A stretch of DNA of 64,000 bases from a bacterium (GTDB lineage Bacteria; UBP6; UBA1177): assembly GCA_017961325.1 (NCBI GenBank), contig JAGCXM010000006.1, forward strand, positions 1 through 64,000, given 5' to 3'. Under the pieces are notes generated by a model. It ran no database searches. It was not told the origin of the DNA and was given only the letters and a program-made list of their open reading frames with translations. The translations under genes were made by a program, and so were the position numbers. Positions 50,696 through 59,028 of the stretch are shown piece after piece. The number at the start of each line of letters is the position of its first letter. Positions within the stretch are counted from its first letter, which is position 1.

Positions 50696-51860
50696 AGAAA
50701 TGCTTGTCAAAGCGTTATTGTTAGTCGATTCTCAGGATAAGTGTGATATTTTATTGAATAATCTGTTCAAAGAAAACAAGATCGGCAAACGTGACAGAAT
50801 CTGGGTCAGGGACAGATTCTTCTTTTATCTGAGGCACAGGCTTCTATTTGACGAAGTGTCGGAAAGCATTGGAGAACTTGCGAAAAATACGGCAATGTTT
50901 TTTGAAGACGAACCGGATGAAACTCTGGCATCAAAAATAGAATTTTTGCGGAAAAACGGGAGATTCGATTCTCTTTTCAATGAATCTTTTTCTGATTTTT
51001 TAATTAGTAAAATCAGTGTGTTATATGGTAAAAATGCTTTTCTTTGGTTCAATTCCAAAGCTAAAACGGTTTTGCGTGCCAATTTGGTAAAAATTTCACG
51101 TGCTGAGCTTTCAGGAATGCTTGAAAACGAAGGTTTCGGCAATTTTCCTACAGAAATAACGCCCACCGGAATAGTCCTTGAACCTACGGAGAAAAGTCTT
51201 AAAAATATTGAACTTTTTGAGAAAGGCTTCTTCGAATTTCAAGATGAATCGAGCCAGCTTGCCTCGCTTTTAGTAAATAAAAACAGCAGAAATCTTCTTG
51301 AACCGTGTGCAGGCGGCGGAGGAAAATCCCTTGCCATTGCCTCTTTTTTCAAAAATATTGAAATCACGGCAAGCGATTCGCGAACCTACCTTTTCAAAGA
51401 GATAGAGGAACGCGCCGGAAGGGCGGGAACGAATATAAAAACAGCCTCTTTTAGTGATATAAGTGACAAATTCGATACCGTTTTCATTGATGCGCCGTGC
51501 AGCGGAAGCGGCGTTCTCAGGCGTAATCCAGGCGACCGTTGGAAAATTGACGAAAAAAGTGTTTCCGAACTGAGTCTGCTGCAGAAAGAGCTTATTCAGA
51601 AGTTTTCTGAAAAAGTGAAGAAGGGCGGCGAGCTGATTTATGTGACATGCAGCTTCCTTGAAAGTGAAAACGAAGAAGCCGTTCGGAATTTTCTTAATAA
51701 AAACAAATGTTTTACTCTTGTGCCGGCAAAACAACGTCTTTTTGAGAATATCGGTTGCGAAGAGAGCTTGGATGAAGTTACGGAAGGAGATTTTTTGAAA
51801 ATACAACCTTTACATGAACGTGATCTGATGTTCGGAGCCGTTATGAAAAAAGTTGATTAA
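50673..51860 (+). CDS. rsmB: 16S rRNA m5C methyltransferase (RsmB/Sun family)
   Basis: 395 residues. A NusB-like N-terminal helical domain (~1-110) is followed by the SAM-binding Rossmann fold (EPCAGGGGKSLAIA), the Asp motif FIDAPCSGSGVLRRNPGDRW with one catalytic Cys, and YVTCSF with the other. The double-Cys arrangement is the mark of rRNA cytosine-C5 methyltransferases. RsmB methylates C967 of 16S rRNA in E. coli. The family also contains tRNA enzymes, so the exact site is inferred. The gene starts inside aroE. Confidence 0.85.
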   Translation: MRYNRFLEEMLVKALLLVDSQDKCDILLNNLFKENKIGKRDRIWVRDRFFFYLRHRLLFDEVSESIGELAKNTAMFFEDEPDETLASKIEFLRKNGRFDSLFNESFSDFLISKISVLYGKNAFLWFNSKAKTVLRANLVKISRAELSGMLENEGFGNFPTEITPTGIVLEPTEKSLKNIELFEKGFFEFQDESSQLASLLVNKNSRNLLEPCAGGGGKSLAIASFFKNIEITASDSRTYLFKEIEERAGRAGTNIKTASFSDISDKFDTVFIDAPCSGSGVLRRNPGDRWKIDEKSVSELSLLQKELIQKFSEKVKKGGELIYVTCSFLESENEEAVRNFLNKNKCFTLVPAKQRLFENIGCEESLDEVTEGDFLKIQPLHERDLMFGAVMKKVD

Positions 51861-51878
51861 AGAGTGATGAATTTCTGA

Positions 51879-52472
51879 CTATTTTCCGAAGTATCTTTCA
51901 AGAAGACCTTTAAGAGCCTTTCCGTGACGGGCTTCATCGCGGGCCATCTCGTGAACTGTGTCGTGGATTGCGTCAAGACCGTTCTGTTTGGCGCATTTTG
52001 CAAGCTCTACTTTGCCTGCAGTTGCACCGAATTCGCAGTCAACGCGCCATTTGAGGTTTGCTTCGGTCGAAGCCTTCATGTTGGGTTCAAGCGTTTCACC
52101 CAGAAGTTCAGCGAATTTTGCAGCGTGCTCAGCTTCTTCGAAAGCAGCCTTTTCCCAGTAGAGACCGATTTCCGGATAGCCTTCCCTGTGAGCGATTCTC
52201 GCCATGCAGAGATACATTCCGACTTCCGAACATTCACCGGTGAAGTTCGCCTTGAGCTGCTCAAGGATGAATTTTTTGTCTTCTTCGGAAATGTTTTCAT
52301 TGTTTTCTACAGTTTTGCCGTAAACGCCGAACTCGTGTTCAGCGGCAAGTTTGAGCTCGTCCTTGATCTCTTCAAACATTTTGGCAGGAGCTTTGCATAC
52401 CGGACATTTTTCGGGAGCCGCTTCACCTTCGTAAACGTAACCGCAAACCTTGCAAACGAATCTTTTTTTCAT
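51879..52472 (-). CDS. reverse rubrerythrin (N-terminal rubredoxin domain)
   Basis: 197 residues from the ATG at 52470-52472, preceded by GGAGGAAGG. The order of domains is inverted relative to the rubrerythrin at 13.3-13.9 kb. Here the rubredoxin part comes first ([23 protein letters not shown]; ~4-35). The di-iron four-helix domain follows ([44 protein letters not shown]). Reverse rubrerythrins of clostridia reduce peroxide and O2. It follows the thrombospondin-3 lipoprotein gene by 14 bases, so it may be transcribed from that promoter. Confidence 0.93.
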   Translation of the reverse strand: MKKRFVCKVCGYVYEGEAAPEKCPVCKAPAKMFEEIKDELKLAAEHEFGVYGKTVENNENISEEDKKFILEQLKANFTGECSEVGMYLCMARIAHREGYPEIGLYWEKAAFEEAEHAAKFAELLGETLEPNMKASTEANLKWRVDCEFGATAGKVELAKCAKQNGLDAIHDTVHEMARDEARHGKALKGLLERYFGK

Positions 52473-52486
52473 ACCTTCCTCCATCA

Positions 52487-53683
52487 TTAAATCAAATTAA
52501 TACATGAACCATCTCTTGAATAACATGAATCATCGGAAATTTCGGTGTCTCCGGAATCTTCGAAATCTTCATTATCTGAATCTCCATTATCGGGAACTTC
52601 ATCATCATCTCCGTAATCATCGCCAGAATCTCCTGAATCATCATCTGAATCAGCGGAATCACCTGAATCATTTTCATCTTTTACATAAGGATTTTCGTCA
52701 CACGCATCGCCGATTCCGTCACCGTCGGTATCGAGTTGTGAAACATTGTATATTTCCTGACAGTTGTCAACGCAATTAGGAACTCCGTCACCGTCATTGT
52801 CGGTTTCTGCAACTCCGCAGCCGCATATTCCTTCAGAAATTGTTTTGCCGGCATCATCCGGACAAATGTCGCAGAGATCGCCGACACCGTCACCGTCAGC
52901 ATCTTCCTGAAGCGGATTGGTATCATTCGGACAGTTGTCTTCGTTGTTTTTAACTCCGTCGCCGTCCAAGTCTTCGTCGCACGCGTCGCCGATTCCGTCG
53001 CTGTCAAGGTCAGGCTGTCTGCCGGACGAAAAAATAGAAGCTCCTTCTTTCGGATTGGCGATATTCGGGCAGTTGTCTTCAACGTTTTTCACTCCGTCTC
53101 CGTCAATATCGTCGTCGCATGCATCGCCTTGGCCGTTGCCGTCCGAATCGGTCTGATCCTTGTTTGCATCGAGAGGACAGTTGTCAATACAGTCGGGAAT
53201 CGTATCCTTATCGGTGTCAAGTTCGCTTTCCGCAATTCCGCAGCCGCAGATTCCGGGTTCAGCCTTGTCTGGATCTTCGGGGCAGCCGTCTTCTTCGTCA
53301 ATTACGCCGTCGCCGTCTCTGTCTATAGGAATATCTTCGTCGTTTTCGTTTTCCTCATCTTCCTCGTTGTCTCTGTCCGGACGATCTCCGTCGCGGTCTG
53401 GACGCTCGTTATTTTCGGGATCTTCCTCGTCTTCTCCACCCCATCCGTCTTCTTCTCCGTCGTTTTCATTGCCGTTGTCGGGGCGTTCCGGTCTTTCATC
53501 ATCTACGTCTTCATTTTCACCGTCGCTGTCGCCGGCCGTTTCTGAATCGTCTGTTCCTGAAATGTCGTCTTTTGTCTCGCTTTCCTCCGTGAAAGAATCC
53601 TTGTCTGCGATTCTTTCAAGGGTTTCGTTGCAGGCAGCAAGGAAAAAAACGAAAGAAATTGCCAAAATTGTTGCTCTTTTCAT
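52487..53683 (-). CDS. thrombospondin type 3 repeat lipoprotein with acidic stalk
   Basis: 398 residues. The lipobox is LAAC (Cys ~18). A very acidic stalk (~20-135; Asp/Glu/Asn/Gly/Pro/Arg-rich) precedes calcium-binding thrombospondin type 3 repeats (~125-335). These include two almost identical units [15 protein letters not shown] and [15 protein letters not shown], plus GICGCG pairs followed by [14 protein letters not shown]-type units. A second acidic Asp/Ser tail with a final CYS..GSC pair closes the protein. Such proteins are surface-exposed and calcium-binding, with adhesion or structural roles. It has a strong promoter with divergent serA. Confidence 0.85.
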   Translation of the reverse strand: MKRATILAISFVFFLAACNETLERIADKDSFTEESETKDDISGTDDSETAGDSDGENEDVDDERPERPDNGNENDGEEDGWGGEDEEDPENNERPDRDGDRPDRDNEEDEENENDEDIPIDRDGDGVIDEEDGCPEDPDKAEPGICGCGIAESELDTDKDTIPDCIDNCPLDANKDQTDSDGNGQGDACDDDIDGDGVKNVEDNCPNIANPKEGASIFSSGRQPDLDSDGIGDACDEDLDGDGVKNNEDNCPNDTNPLQEDADGDGVGDLCDICPDDAGKTISEGICGCGVAETDNDGDGVPNCVDNCQEIYNVSQLDTDGDGIGDACDENPYVKDENDSGDSADSDDDSGDSGDDYGDDDEVPDNGDSDNEDFEDSGDTEISDDSCYSRDGSCINLI

Positions 53684-53724
53684 TGTAAAACCTCAAAAAG
53701 TCAAAAAAATCGATAAATTGTACT

Positions 53725-53752
53725 ATTATACAAATATTTTTCCACAAGTCAA
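53725..53752 (-). promoter_or_regulatory. promoter of the thrombospondin-3 lipoprotein gene
   Basis: Minus strand: TTGACT (53752-53747), 16-base spacer, TATAAT (53730-53725), 41 bases before the ATG. It is one of the best promoter matches in the window. Confidence 0.68.
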
Positions 53753-53779
53753 ACTCTTTTGAAAAATAACAGATTATAT

Positions 53780-53808
53780 TTGACAAAGCCGTTTTTAAAA
53801 TATTAGAT
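53780..53808 (+). promoter_or_regulatory. serA promoter
   Basis: TTGACA (53780-53785) is a perfect -35 box. The best -10 is TTAGAT at 53803-53808 (17-base spacer), with TAGATA one base further as the alternative. It is divergent from the lipoprotein promoter, with the two -35 boxes 27 bases apart. Confidence 0.5.
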
Positions 53809-53848
53809 AGCCGTGCTGTTCTTTTTTAAACTTTTTATGGAGGTTGAT

Positions 53849-54772
53849 ATGAAAAAAGTTCTTCTTGCTACCGAAAAACCTTTTGCAGCGAAGGCTGTTG
53901 CAAAAATCGAAGAGATCTGCAAGGGTGCAGGTTACGAATTCCGCAAACTTGAAAAGTACACGTCGGTTGACGAGCTCAAAGCTGCCGTTGCAGACGTAAA
54001 CGCTATCATCATCAGAAGCGACAAAATCACGAAAGAGATCATGGACGCAGCTCCGGAACTCAAGATCGTAGTCAGAGGCGGCGCAGGTTTCGACAACGTT
54101 GACTGTGCAGCTGCAAAAGAGAAAGGCATCGTCGTTATGAATACCCCCGGCGTAAACGCAAACGCTGTTGCGGAACTTGCAATCGGTATGGCTATCTACA
54201 CCGCTCGTACCTGCTTCACCCCGACGACAGGAACCGAACTTAAAGGCAAAAAACTCGGTCTTCAGGCTTACGGAAACGTCGGAAGGAACGTTGCAAGGAT
54301 CGCAAAAGGACTCGGCATGGAAGTTTATGCGTTCGACCCGTTCCTCACCAAAGAGAAGATCGAATCCGAAGGCGTAAAATACATCGCTACCAAAGAAGAG
54401 CTCTACAAGACCTGCAACTATGTATCGCTCCATATTCCGGCTAACGACGAGACCAAAAAATCGATCACGAAAGAGTTCATGATGGATATGCCGAAACCGG
54501 CTACCCTCATCAACACCGCAAGAAAAGAGATCATCAACGAGGAAGATCTCGCGGCTGTTCTTGAAGCAAGACCCGATTTCAAATACGTCGCGGACGTAGC
54601 TCCGGACAACGCTGAAGAACTCAAAGCGAAATTCGAAGGCAGAGTTTTCTTCACCCCGAAGAAAATGGGCGCTCAGACAAGCGAAGCGAACGACAACGCC
54701 GCTGAAGCTGCTGCAACGGAGATCGTCAACTTCTTCGAAAAAGGCGACGTAAGATTCCAGGTCAACAAGTAA
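53849..54772 (+). CDS. serA: D-3-phosphoglycerate dehydrogenase, Lys-type
   Basis: 307 residues from the ATG at 53849 (GGAGG 5 bases upstream). It is the short form without the ACT/regulatory domains. The NAD fold has GLQAYGNVGRNVAR. The substrate Arg lies in VRGGAGFDN and the catalytic Arg in NTARKEIINEEDL. In place of the usual catalytic His (TPHxGA.T) the sequence is TPKKMGAQT; the aligned residue is Lys271 (codon 54659-54661). This matches the group called type IIIK, known from Entamoeba and some anaerobes. It catalyses the first step of serine synthesis. Its codons look strongly biased, suggesting high expression. Confidence 0.9.
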   Translation: MKKVLLATEKPFAAKAVAKIEEICKGAGYEFRKLEKYTSVDELKAAVADVNAIIIRSDKITKEIMDAAPELKIVVRGGAGFDNVDCAAAKEKGIVVMNTPGVNANAVAELAIGMAIYTARTCFTPTTGTELKGKKLGLQAYGNVGRNVARIAKGLGMEVYAFDPFLTKEKIESEGVKYIATKEELYKTCNYVSLHIPANDETKKSITKEFMMDMPKPATLINTARKEIINEEDLAAVLEARPDFKYVADVAPDNAEELKAKFEGRVFFTPKKMGAQTSEANDNAAEAAATEIVNFFEKGDVRFQVNK

Positions 54773-54790
54773 TTTTTTGTTATTCAGTTA

Positions 54791-54850
54791 TCGCGCCGCA
54801 GGCGTGCCGTTATTCGGAAATTCCGGTATCGCGGCAATGGTGCGGCGCGA
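54791..54850. repeat. long nested inverted repeat between serA and fabD
   Basis: Outer arms TCGCGCCGCA (54791-54800) and TGCGGCGCGA (54841-54850) are perfect reverse complements. Inside, TGCCG (54805-54809) pairs with CGGCA (54832-54836), and CGGAA pairs with TTCCG around one A at the tip. The whole can form one long hairpin of GC-rich stems. There is no T-run on either side, so it is not a normal terminator. It directly precedes a possible fabD promoter. It could be a mobile palindromic element (REP/MITE-like), a regulatory RNA or a cruciform site. Confidence 0.55.
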
Positions 54851-54855
54851 AAATC

Positions 54856-54884
54856 TTGACAAATCTCCTCGTTTTTCTTTGAAT
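54856..54884 (+). promoter_or_regulatory. possible fabD operon promoter
   Basis: TTGACA (54856-54861) is a perfect -35 box. A weak -10 candidate TTGAAT lies at 54879-54884 (17-base spacer), 34 bases before the fabD ATG. The -10 is poor, so confidence is limited. Confidence 0.35.
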
Positions 54885-54918
54885 CAAAAAGTTTTTTGTG
54901 TGTTATGTTCGAGGCTGA

Positions 54919-55857
54919 ATGACAAAAACGGCTTTCATTTTTCCCGGTCAGGGTTCGCAATATCCCGGAATGGGACGTGATTTCGTCGGGAATTTTCCAA
55001 TATTTTCACAAGTTTTTGAAGAAGCATCAGACCGTTTGGGTTTTGATTTGCTTAAAATAGTAATGGATGGAAGCGATGAAGATCTGATGCGGACGGAAGT
55101 GACCCAGCCCGCTCTTCTCACCGTTTCAAAGGCGATTCTTGAAGTCATTTCGCAGGAAACCGGACTGACGGGTGATTTTGCGGCCGGCTTGAGTTTAGGC
55201 GAATACACAGCGCTTGTCTATGCCGGAGCCTTGAATTTTGCCGACGGAGTAATCATTGCGAAGGAACGCGGCAGAATAATGCAGAAGGCTGTTCCGGAAG
55301 GTGTCGGCGCGATGGCTCCTGTAGTCGGCTTGGAATATGATGAAGCTGCCGAATTTATTAAGGAAATCAAAGGTCTCGGCGTGGTCGAAATCTCTAATTT
55401 CAATTCGCCGGCGCAGGTTGTCCTTTCCGGAAATACTGAAGCTGTCCGGGCGGCGGTCGATTTAATCAAAAAAAGCCGCAGGGTACGTGCCGTTTTTCTG
55501 CCGGTAAGTGCGCCTTTTCACACGTCGCTGCTTCGTGAAGCTTCACTTGAATTCGAGAAAATTCTCAATGATTATGACATGCTGTCTCTTGGAAAAACGG
55601 TCGTTTCAAATGTTACGGCTCAGCCTTATACCGATATTTCTGAGGTAAAACCGTGTCTGGTAAGGCAGTTCTACAGCACTGTTTTGTGGAAGCCTTCCGT
55701 CGAATTCATGATAGAAAACGGAGTCGATAGTTTTGTTGAAATCGGTCCCGGAACATCGCTTTCGGGTTTGGTGAGAAAGACCGCAGCCGCTATGAATAGA
55801 GGCGTCAATATTCAGAACGTCGAAAATATGGAAACATTTAAGAACTTGAATTTATAG
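54919..55857 (+). CDS. fabD: malonyl-CoA:ACP transacylase
   Basis: 312 residues. The start TAFIFPGQGSQYPGMG, the active-site motif GLSLGEYTALVYAG (Ser ~93) and PFHTSLLREA (catalytic His ~201) are all present. Transfer of malonyl from CoA to ACP supplies fatty acid synthesis. GAGG lies before the ATG. The next gene is acpP, 9 bases downstream, then fabF; fabH and fabG are not here. Confidence 0.95.
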   Translation: MTKTAFIFPGQGSQYPGMGRDFVGNFPIFSQVFEEASDRLGFDLLKIVMDGSDEDLMRTEVTQPALLTVSKAILEVISQETGLTGDFAAGLSLGEYTALVYAGALNFADGVIIAKERGRIMQKAVPEGVGAMAPVVGLEYDEAAEFIKEIKGLGVVEISNFNSPAQVVLSGNTEAVRAAVDLIKKSRRVRAVFLPVSAPFHTSLLREASLEFEKILNDYDMLSLGKTVVSNVTAQPYTDISEVKPCLVRQFYSTVLWKPSVEFMIENGVDSFVEIGPGTSLSGLVRKTAAAMNRGVNIQNVENMETFKNLNL

Positions 55858-55866
55858 GAGAAAATC

Positions 55867-56100
55867 ATGTATTTTGAAAAGATTGCCGATGTTGTCAGAA
55901 ACCATCTGGCTTTGGATGAAAGTGTTCAGATCACGCCTGAAACTTCACTTAAAAACATGAAGATCGATTCTTTAGATGTCGTTGAAATCATTATGAAAAT
56001 AGAAGACTGCTTCGATATCGAGATTCCTGACGAGAAGCTGAAGGAGTTCCGTAATCTGGGCGACATCGCGGAATATGTGAAATCGGTAAAAGAGTCTTGA
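55867..56100 (+). CDS. acpP: acyl carrier protein
   Basis: 77 residues, acidic, with the phosphopantetheine attachment motif IDSLDVVEII (Ser ~35). The length and pattern are of fatty-acid ACP. AGGAG precedes the ATG. It lies between fabD and fabF, in the usual fab order. The stop overlaps the fabF start by one base. Confidence 0.95.
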   Translation: MYFEKIADVVRNHLALDESVQITPETSLKNMKIDSLDVVEIIMKIEDCFDIEIPDEKLKEFRNLGDIAEYVKSVKES

Positions 56101-57353
56101 TGCAGGATTTTTCCGGAAAAAGGCGCGTCGCCGTCACCGGTGCCGGGTGCGTTACCCCTTTCGGAGTCGGCAGAGGCGTTTTGTTTGACAGTCTGCTTGC
56201 CGGAAAGTCGGCTGTCTCTTTGATTTCTTCTTTCGACACCTCTGATTTTAAGACGAAAATCGCGGCTGAAATAAAAAATTTCGATCCCGTTTCCTATTTT
56301 CCTAAAAGTGAAACGCGCAAAATGGACCGCGTTACGCAGCTTGCGGCTGTGGCGGCAAAAGATGCTATTCTTGATTCCGGTATAAAACTCGAAACGCTCG
56401 ACAGGAGCCGTTTCGGAATCGTTCTCGGAGTCGGTTTCGGCGGAATTTCGACGACTCTTGAACAGCATAAGGTGCTGATTGAACGCGGTGCAAGACGGGT
56501 TTCGCCCTTCTGCGTTCCGATGATGATTCCTAATATGACGGCCGGATTCCTTTCAATTCTTTTCGGCGCTGAAGGACCGAACGAGACCGTTTCGACCGCC
56601 TGCGCCTCTTCATCACATGCGATTGCAGCAGCGACAGGGCTCATCAGAAGCGGAAAGGCCGATGTCATGATATGCGGCGGAAGTGAAGCTGCCATTAATC
56701 CACTCGTTCTTGCGGCGTTTTCTTCGATGAACGCCCTTTCCAGACGCAATGACGAACCGGAAAAGGCGTGCAGGCCGTTTGACAAAAACCGTGACGGATT
56801 CGTTCTTGGCGAGGGGAGCGGCATCCTTATTCTTGAATCATTTGAACACGCCCTATCAAGAAAAGCCGCTATTTATGCCGAGATAGCGGGAACGGGAAGC
56901 TCAGCCGACGCTTTTCACATAACTTCGCCGAATCCCGACGGGTCTGGTGCGGTAAATTCAATGAAATCGGCACTTTGTGATTCCGGAACCGATGTCTCTG
57001 AAGTGAATCTTATTTATGCCCACGGAACCGGAACTTCGGCGAACGATGCTGCTGAAACCAAGGCTGTAAAGGCGGTTTTCGGTGAAAATTCGTATAAAAT
57101 TCCGGTCACTGCTATAAAATCGATGACTGGACATGCCTTGGGAGCTGCCGCGGCTATTGAGGCGGTTTCTGCTGTTTCTTCAATAATTTCAGGTATTATC
57201 CCGCCGACAATAAACCTTGAAACACCCGATCCGGAATGTGATCTTGACTATGTTCCGAATTTTGCCAGAAAGGCTGAAATCAAAACCGTTCTGGCGAATT
57301 CTTTCGGTTTCGGCGGGCAGAATTCGACACTTGTTTTCAAAGATGTCAAATAA
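56100..57353 (+). CDS. fabF: beta-ketoacyl-ACP synthase II
   Basis: 417 residues from the ATG at 56100; a TTG one codon earlier is an alternative. The catalytic triad is visible: Cys in STACASSSHAIAAA, His in YAHGTGTSANDAAE and His in SMTGHALGAAAAIE. The protein elongates acyl chains in the fatty acid cycle. The C-terminal NSFGFGGQNSTLVF is the family end. It is translationally coupled to acpP and is the last gene of fabD-acpP-fabF. Confidence 0.95.
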   Translation: MQDFSGKRRVAVTGAGCVTPFGVGRGVLFDSLLAGKSAVSLISSFDTSDFKTKIAAEIKNFDPVSYFPKSETRKMDRVTQLAAVAAKDAILDSGIKLETLDRSRFGIVLGVGFGGISTTLEQHKVLIERGARRVSPFCVPMMIPNMTAGFLSILFGAEGPNETVSTACASSSHAIAAATGLIRSGKADVMICGGSEAAINPLVLAAFSSMNALSRRNDEPEKACRPFDKNRDGFVLGEGSGILILESFEHALSRKAAIYAEIAGTGSSADAFHITSPNPDGSGAVNSMKSALCDSGTDVSEVNLIYAHGTGTSANDAAETKAVKAVFGENSYKIPVTAIKSMTGHALGAAAAIEAVSAVSSIISGIIPPTINLETPDPECDLDYVPNFARKAEIKTVLANSFGFGGQNSTLVFKDVK

Positions 57354-57423
57354 TATCTGATTTTCTGTTTTTTATTTTAATTTTAAATACAATATTCCGT
57401 TTTGCGAATCGAAGAGGTTCAAA

Positions 57424-59019
57424 ATGACAAAAACCATGCCGTTTTCCACCGTTTTCAGCACTAAATTTTTATTTTTTCTTCTCTTTTTTGCAATAATTTT
57501 TCTTTTTTCAGGCTGCGGCGGCAGCACAAAACCTGAACCTGTTTCCAATACCGATGAAGATTCGACCGATGCGGACTGTGACATGGATGAGGAAGATAGT
57601 GACGAAGATGAAGAAATAGAAGACGAGGAAGAAAACGATACGGAAGCAGATTCTAAACCTGACAAAGATACTGACTCGGAAAAAGCAGATACCGATTCCG
57701 ATGCCGACAACGATTCAGGCAAACCTACACGCACAGAATGCCGCAAGGTTGGCGGAACATGGGACGAATCTGACAAAAAATGCTACAAACGAGTTCAGTG
57801 TAACGAAAAACCTGAAAATTCCCTCTGGAATACAGCTATATATTATTACCAGTACTACGAAAAAGGTGAATGGAGCGAACCTATAGCAACTGAATACAAC
57901 GAGGAAACAGGAGCTTGCCACTTTATATGTATAAAAAATTATTTCTGGGACGGTGAAGAGTGTAAAAACCTCTGTGATTCTGATCCTTGCGCTGCAGTCG
58001 GACATTCAGACGGCACCTGCACTACTACAACTCCATATATTTATTCCTGCGGATGCGATGACGGATACACTTGGAATGAAGAAAAGTGCAAAGAAATCAC
58101 CTCAAAACTTAGCCTTGGCAACATCTGCTCCTGCCAGTCGGAATGTTACACGGATGTTGCCCAGAAAGAGAGTGCACGTTGTCCCGCCGAAGGTTTTAAT
58201 TTTTTCGGACAGGATGCCATAAATGCCGCTTTAGGAACCTGTGTCCGCAAAAATTATTCAATAAAGGAAACCGGTATCGAAAACGAAAACATCATTATTG
58301 ACAAAAATCTGAAACTTGAGTGGCAGCAGACAATACCTACAGAAATATACACTTGGAAGGACGCTGTCTATTACTGCGAAAACCTTGAATACGGAGGATA
58401 CGATGACTGGAGACTTCCGACACCGAAAGAACTTTTCGCCAACATTGACTATGGACGCTGCGATCCTGAAATCACCGGAAACTATTTCAAGGAACCAAAA
58501 ACTTTCTGGACTTCGAAACTTTATGCCGGCAATCCGAATCAGGTATGGCACGGGAATTTCGGTTCAGGAGACATGTTCTATGATGCAGTAAGCAAAAAAC
58601 GCGAAGTCCGCTGTGTCCGCGGAGAAACAATTCAGGAAGACATTTTTGTTGTTTCAACACTGGACGGTGATGAAATCGTAACCGACACTGCTACAGGCTT
58701 AATCTGGCAGAAAGAACATGCTGCCGGAAAAAGATGGAAAGAAGCTCTCGAATACTGCGAAAATCTGACTTACGCAGGATACTCTGACTGGAGACTTCCG
58801 AACATAAACGAACTTGTATCTCTTTCAAATTACGACAAATACAGCCCGGCATCCGATTTTCCTGATATACCCCTGGAGTATTTCTGGTCTTCCACAACAA
58901 AAATGACAACAAGTGAGTATTCATACAGCGGCCATGTTGCCTGGACTGTTTTATTTTATACAGCTGCAGTGATTTCAGAAAACAAAGATATATTTTATTA
59001 TGCAAAGTGTGTGAGATAG
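57424..59019 (+). CDS. DUF1566 lipoprotein with acidic stalk
   Basis: 531 residues. A long hydrophobic signal peptide ends in the lipobox FSGC (Cys ~31). An acidic stalk follows (~40-100, runs of Asp/Glu with Ser/Thr). A Cys-containing EGF-like part lies at ~180-225. Two DUF1566 (Lcl-type) domains follow: the first has LEWQQTIP and DAVYYCENLEYGGYDDWRLP; the second has LIWQKEH, EALEYCENLTYAGYSDWRLP and an ending YYAKCVR. The family is common in uncultured anaerobes and its ligand is unknown. It is likely surface-exposed. GAGG precedes the ATG, and a paralogue follows 9 bases later. Confidence 0.82.
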   Translation: MTKTMPFSTVFSTKFLFFLLFFAIIFLFSGCGGSTKPEPVSNTDEDSTDADCDMDEEDSDEDEEIEDEEENDTEADSKPDKDTDSEKADTDSDADNDSGKPTRTECRKVGGTWDESDKKCYKRVQCNEKPENSLWNTAIYYYQYYEKGEWSEPIATEYNEETGACHFICIKNYFWDGEECKNLCDSDPCAAVGHSDGTCTTTTPYIYSCGCDDGYTWNEEKCKEITSKLSLGNICSCQSECYTDVAQKESARCPAEGFNFFGQDAINAALGTCVRKNYSIKETGIENENIIIDKNLKLEWQQTIPTEIYTWKDAVYYCENLEYGGYDDWRLPTPKELFANIDYGRCDPEITGNYFKEPKTFWTSKLYAGNPNQVWHGNFGSGDMFYDAVSKKREVRCVRGETIQEDIFVVSTLDGDEIVTDTATGLIWQKEHAAGKRWKEALEYCENLTYAGYSDWRLPNINELVSLSNYDKYSPASDFPDIPLEYFWSSTTKMTTSEYSYSGHVAWTVLFYTAAVISENKDIFYYAKCVR

Positions 59020-59028
59020 GAGGCTGAT

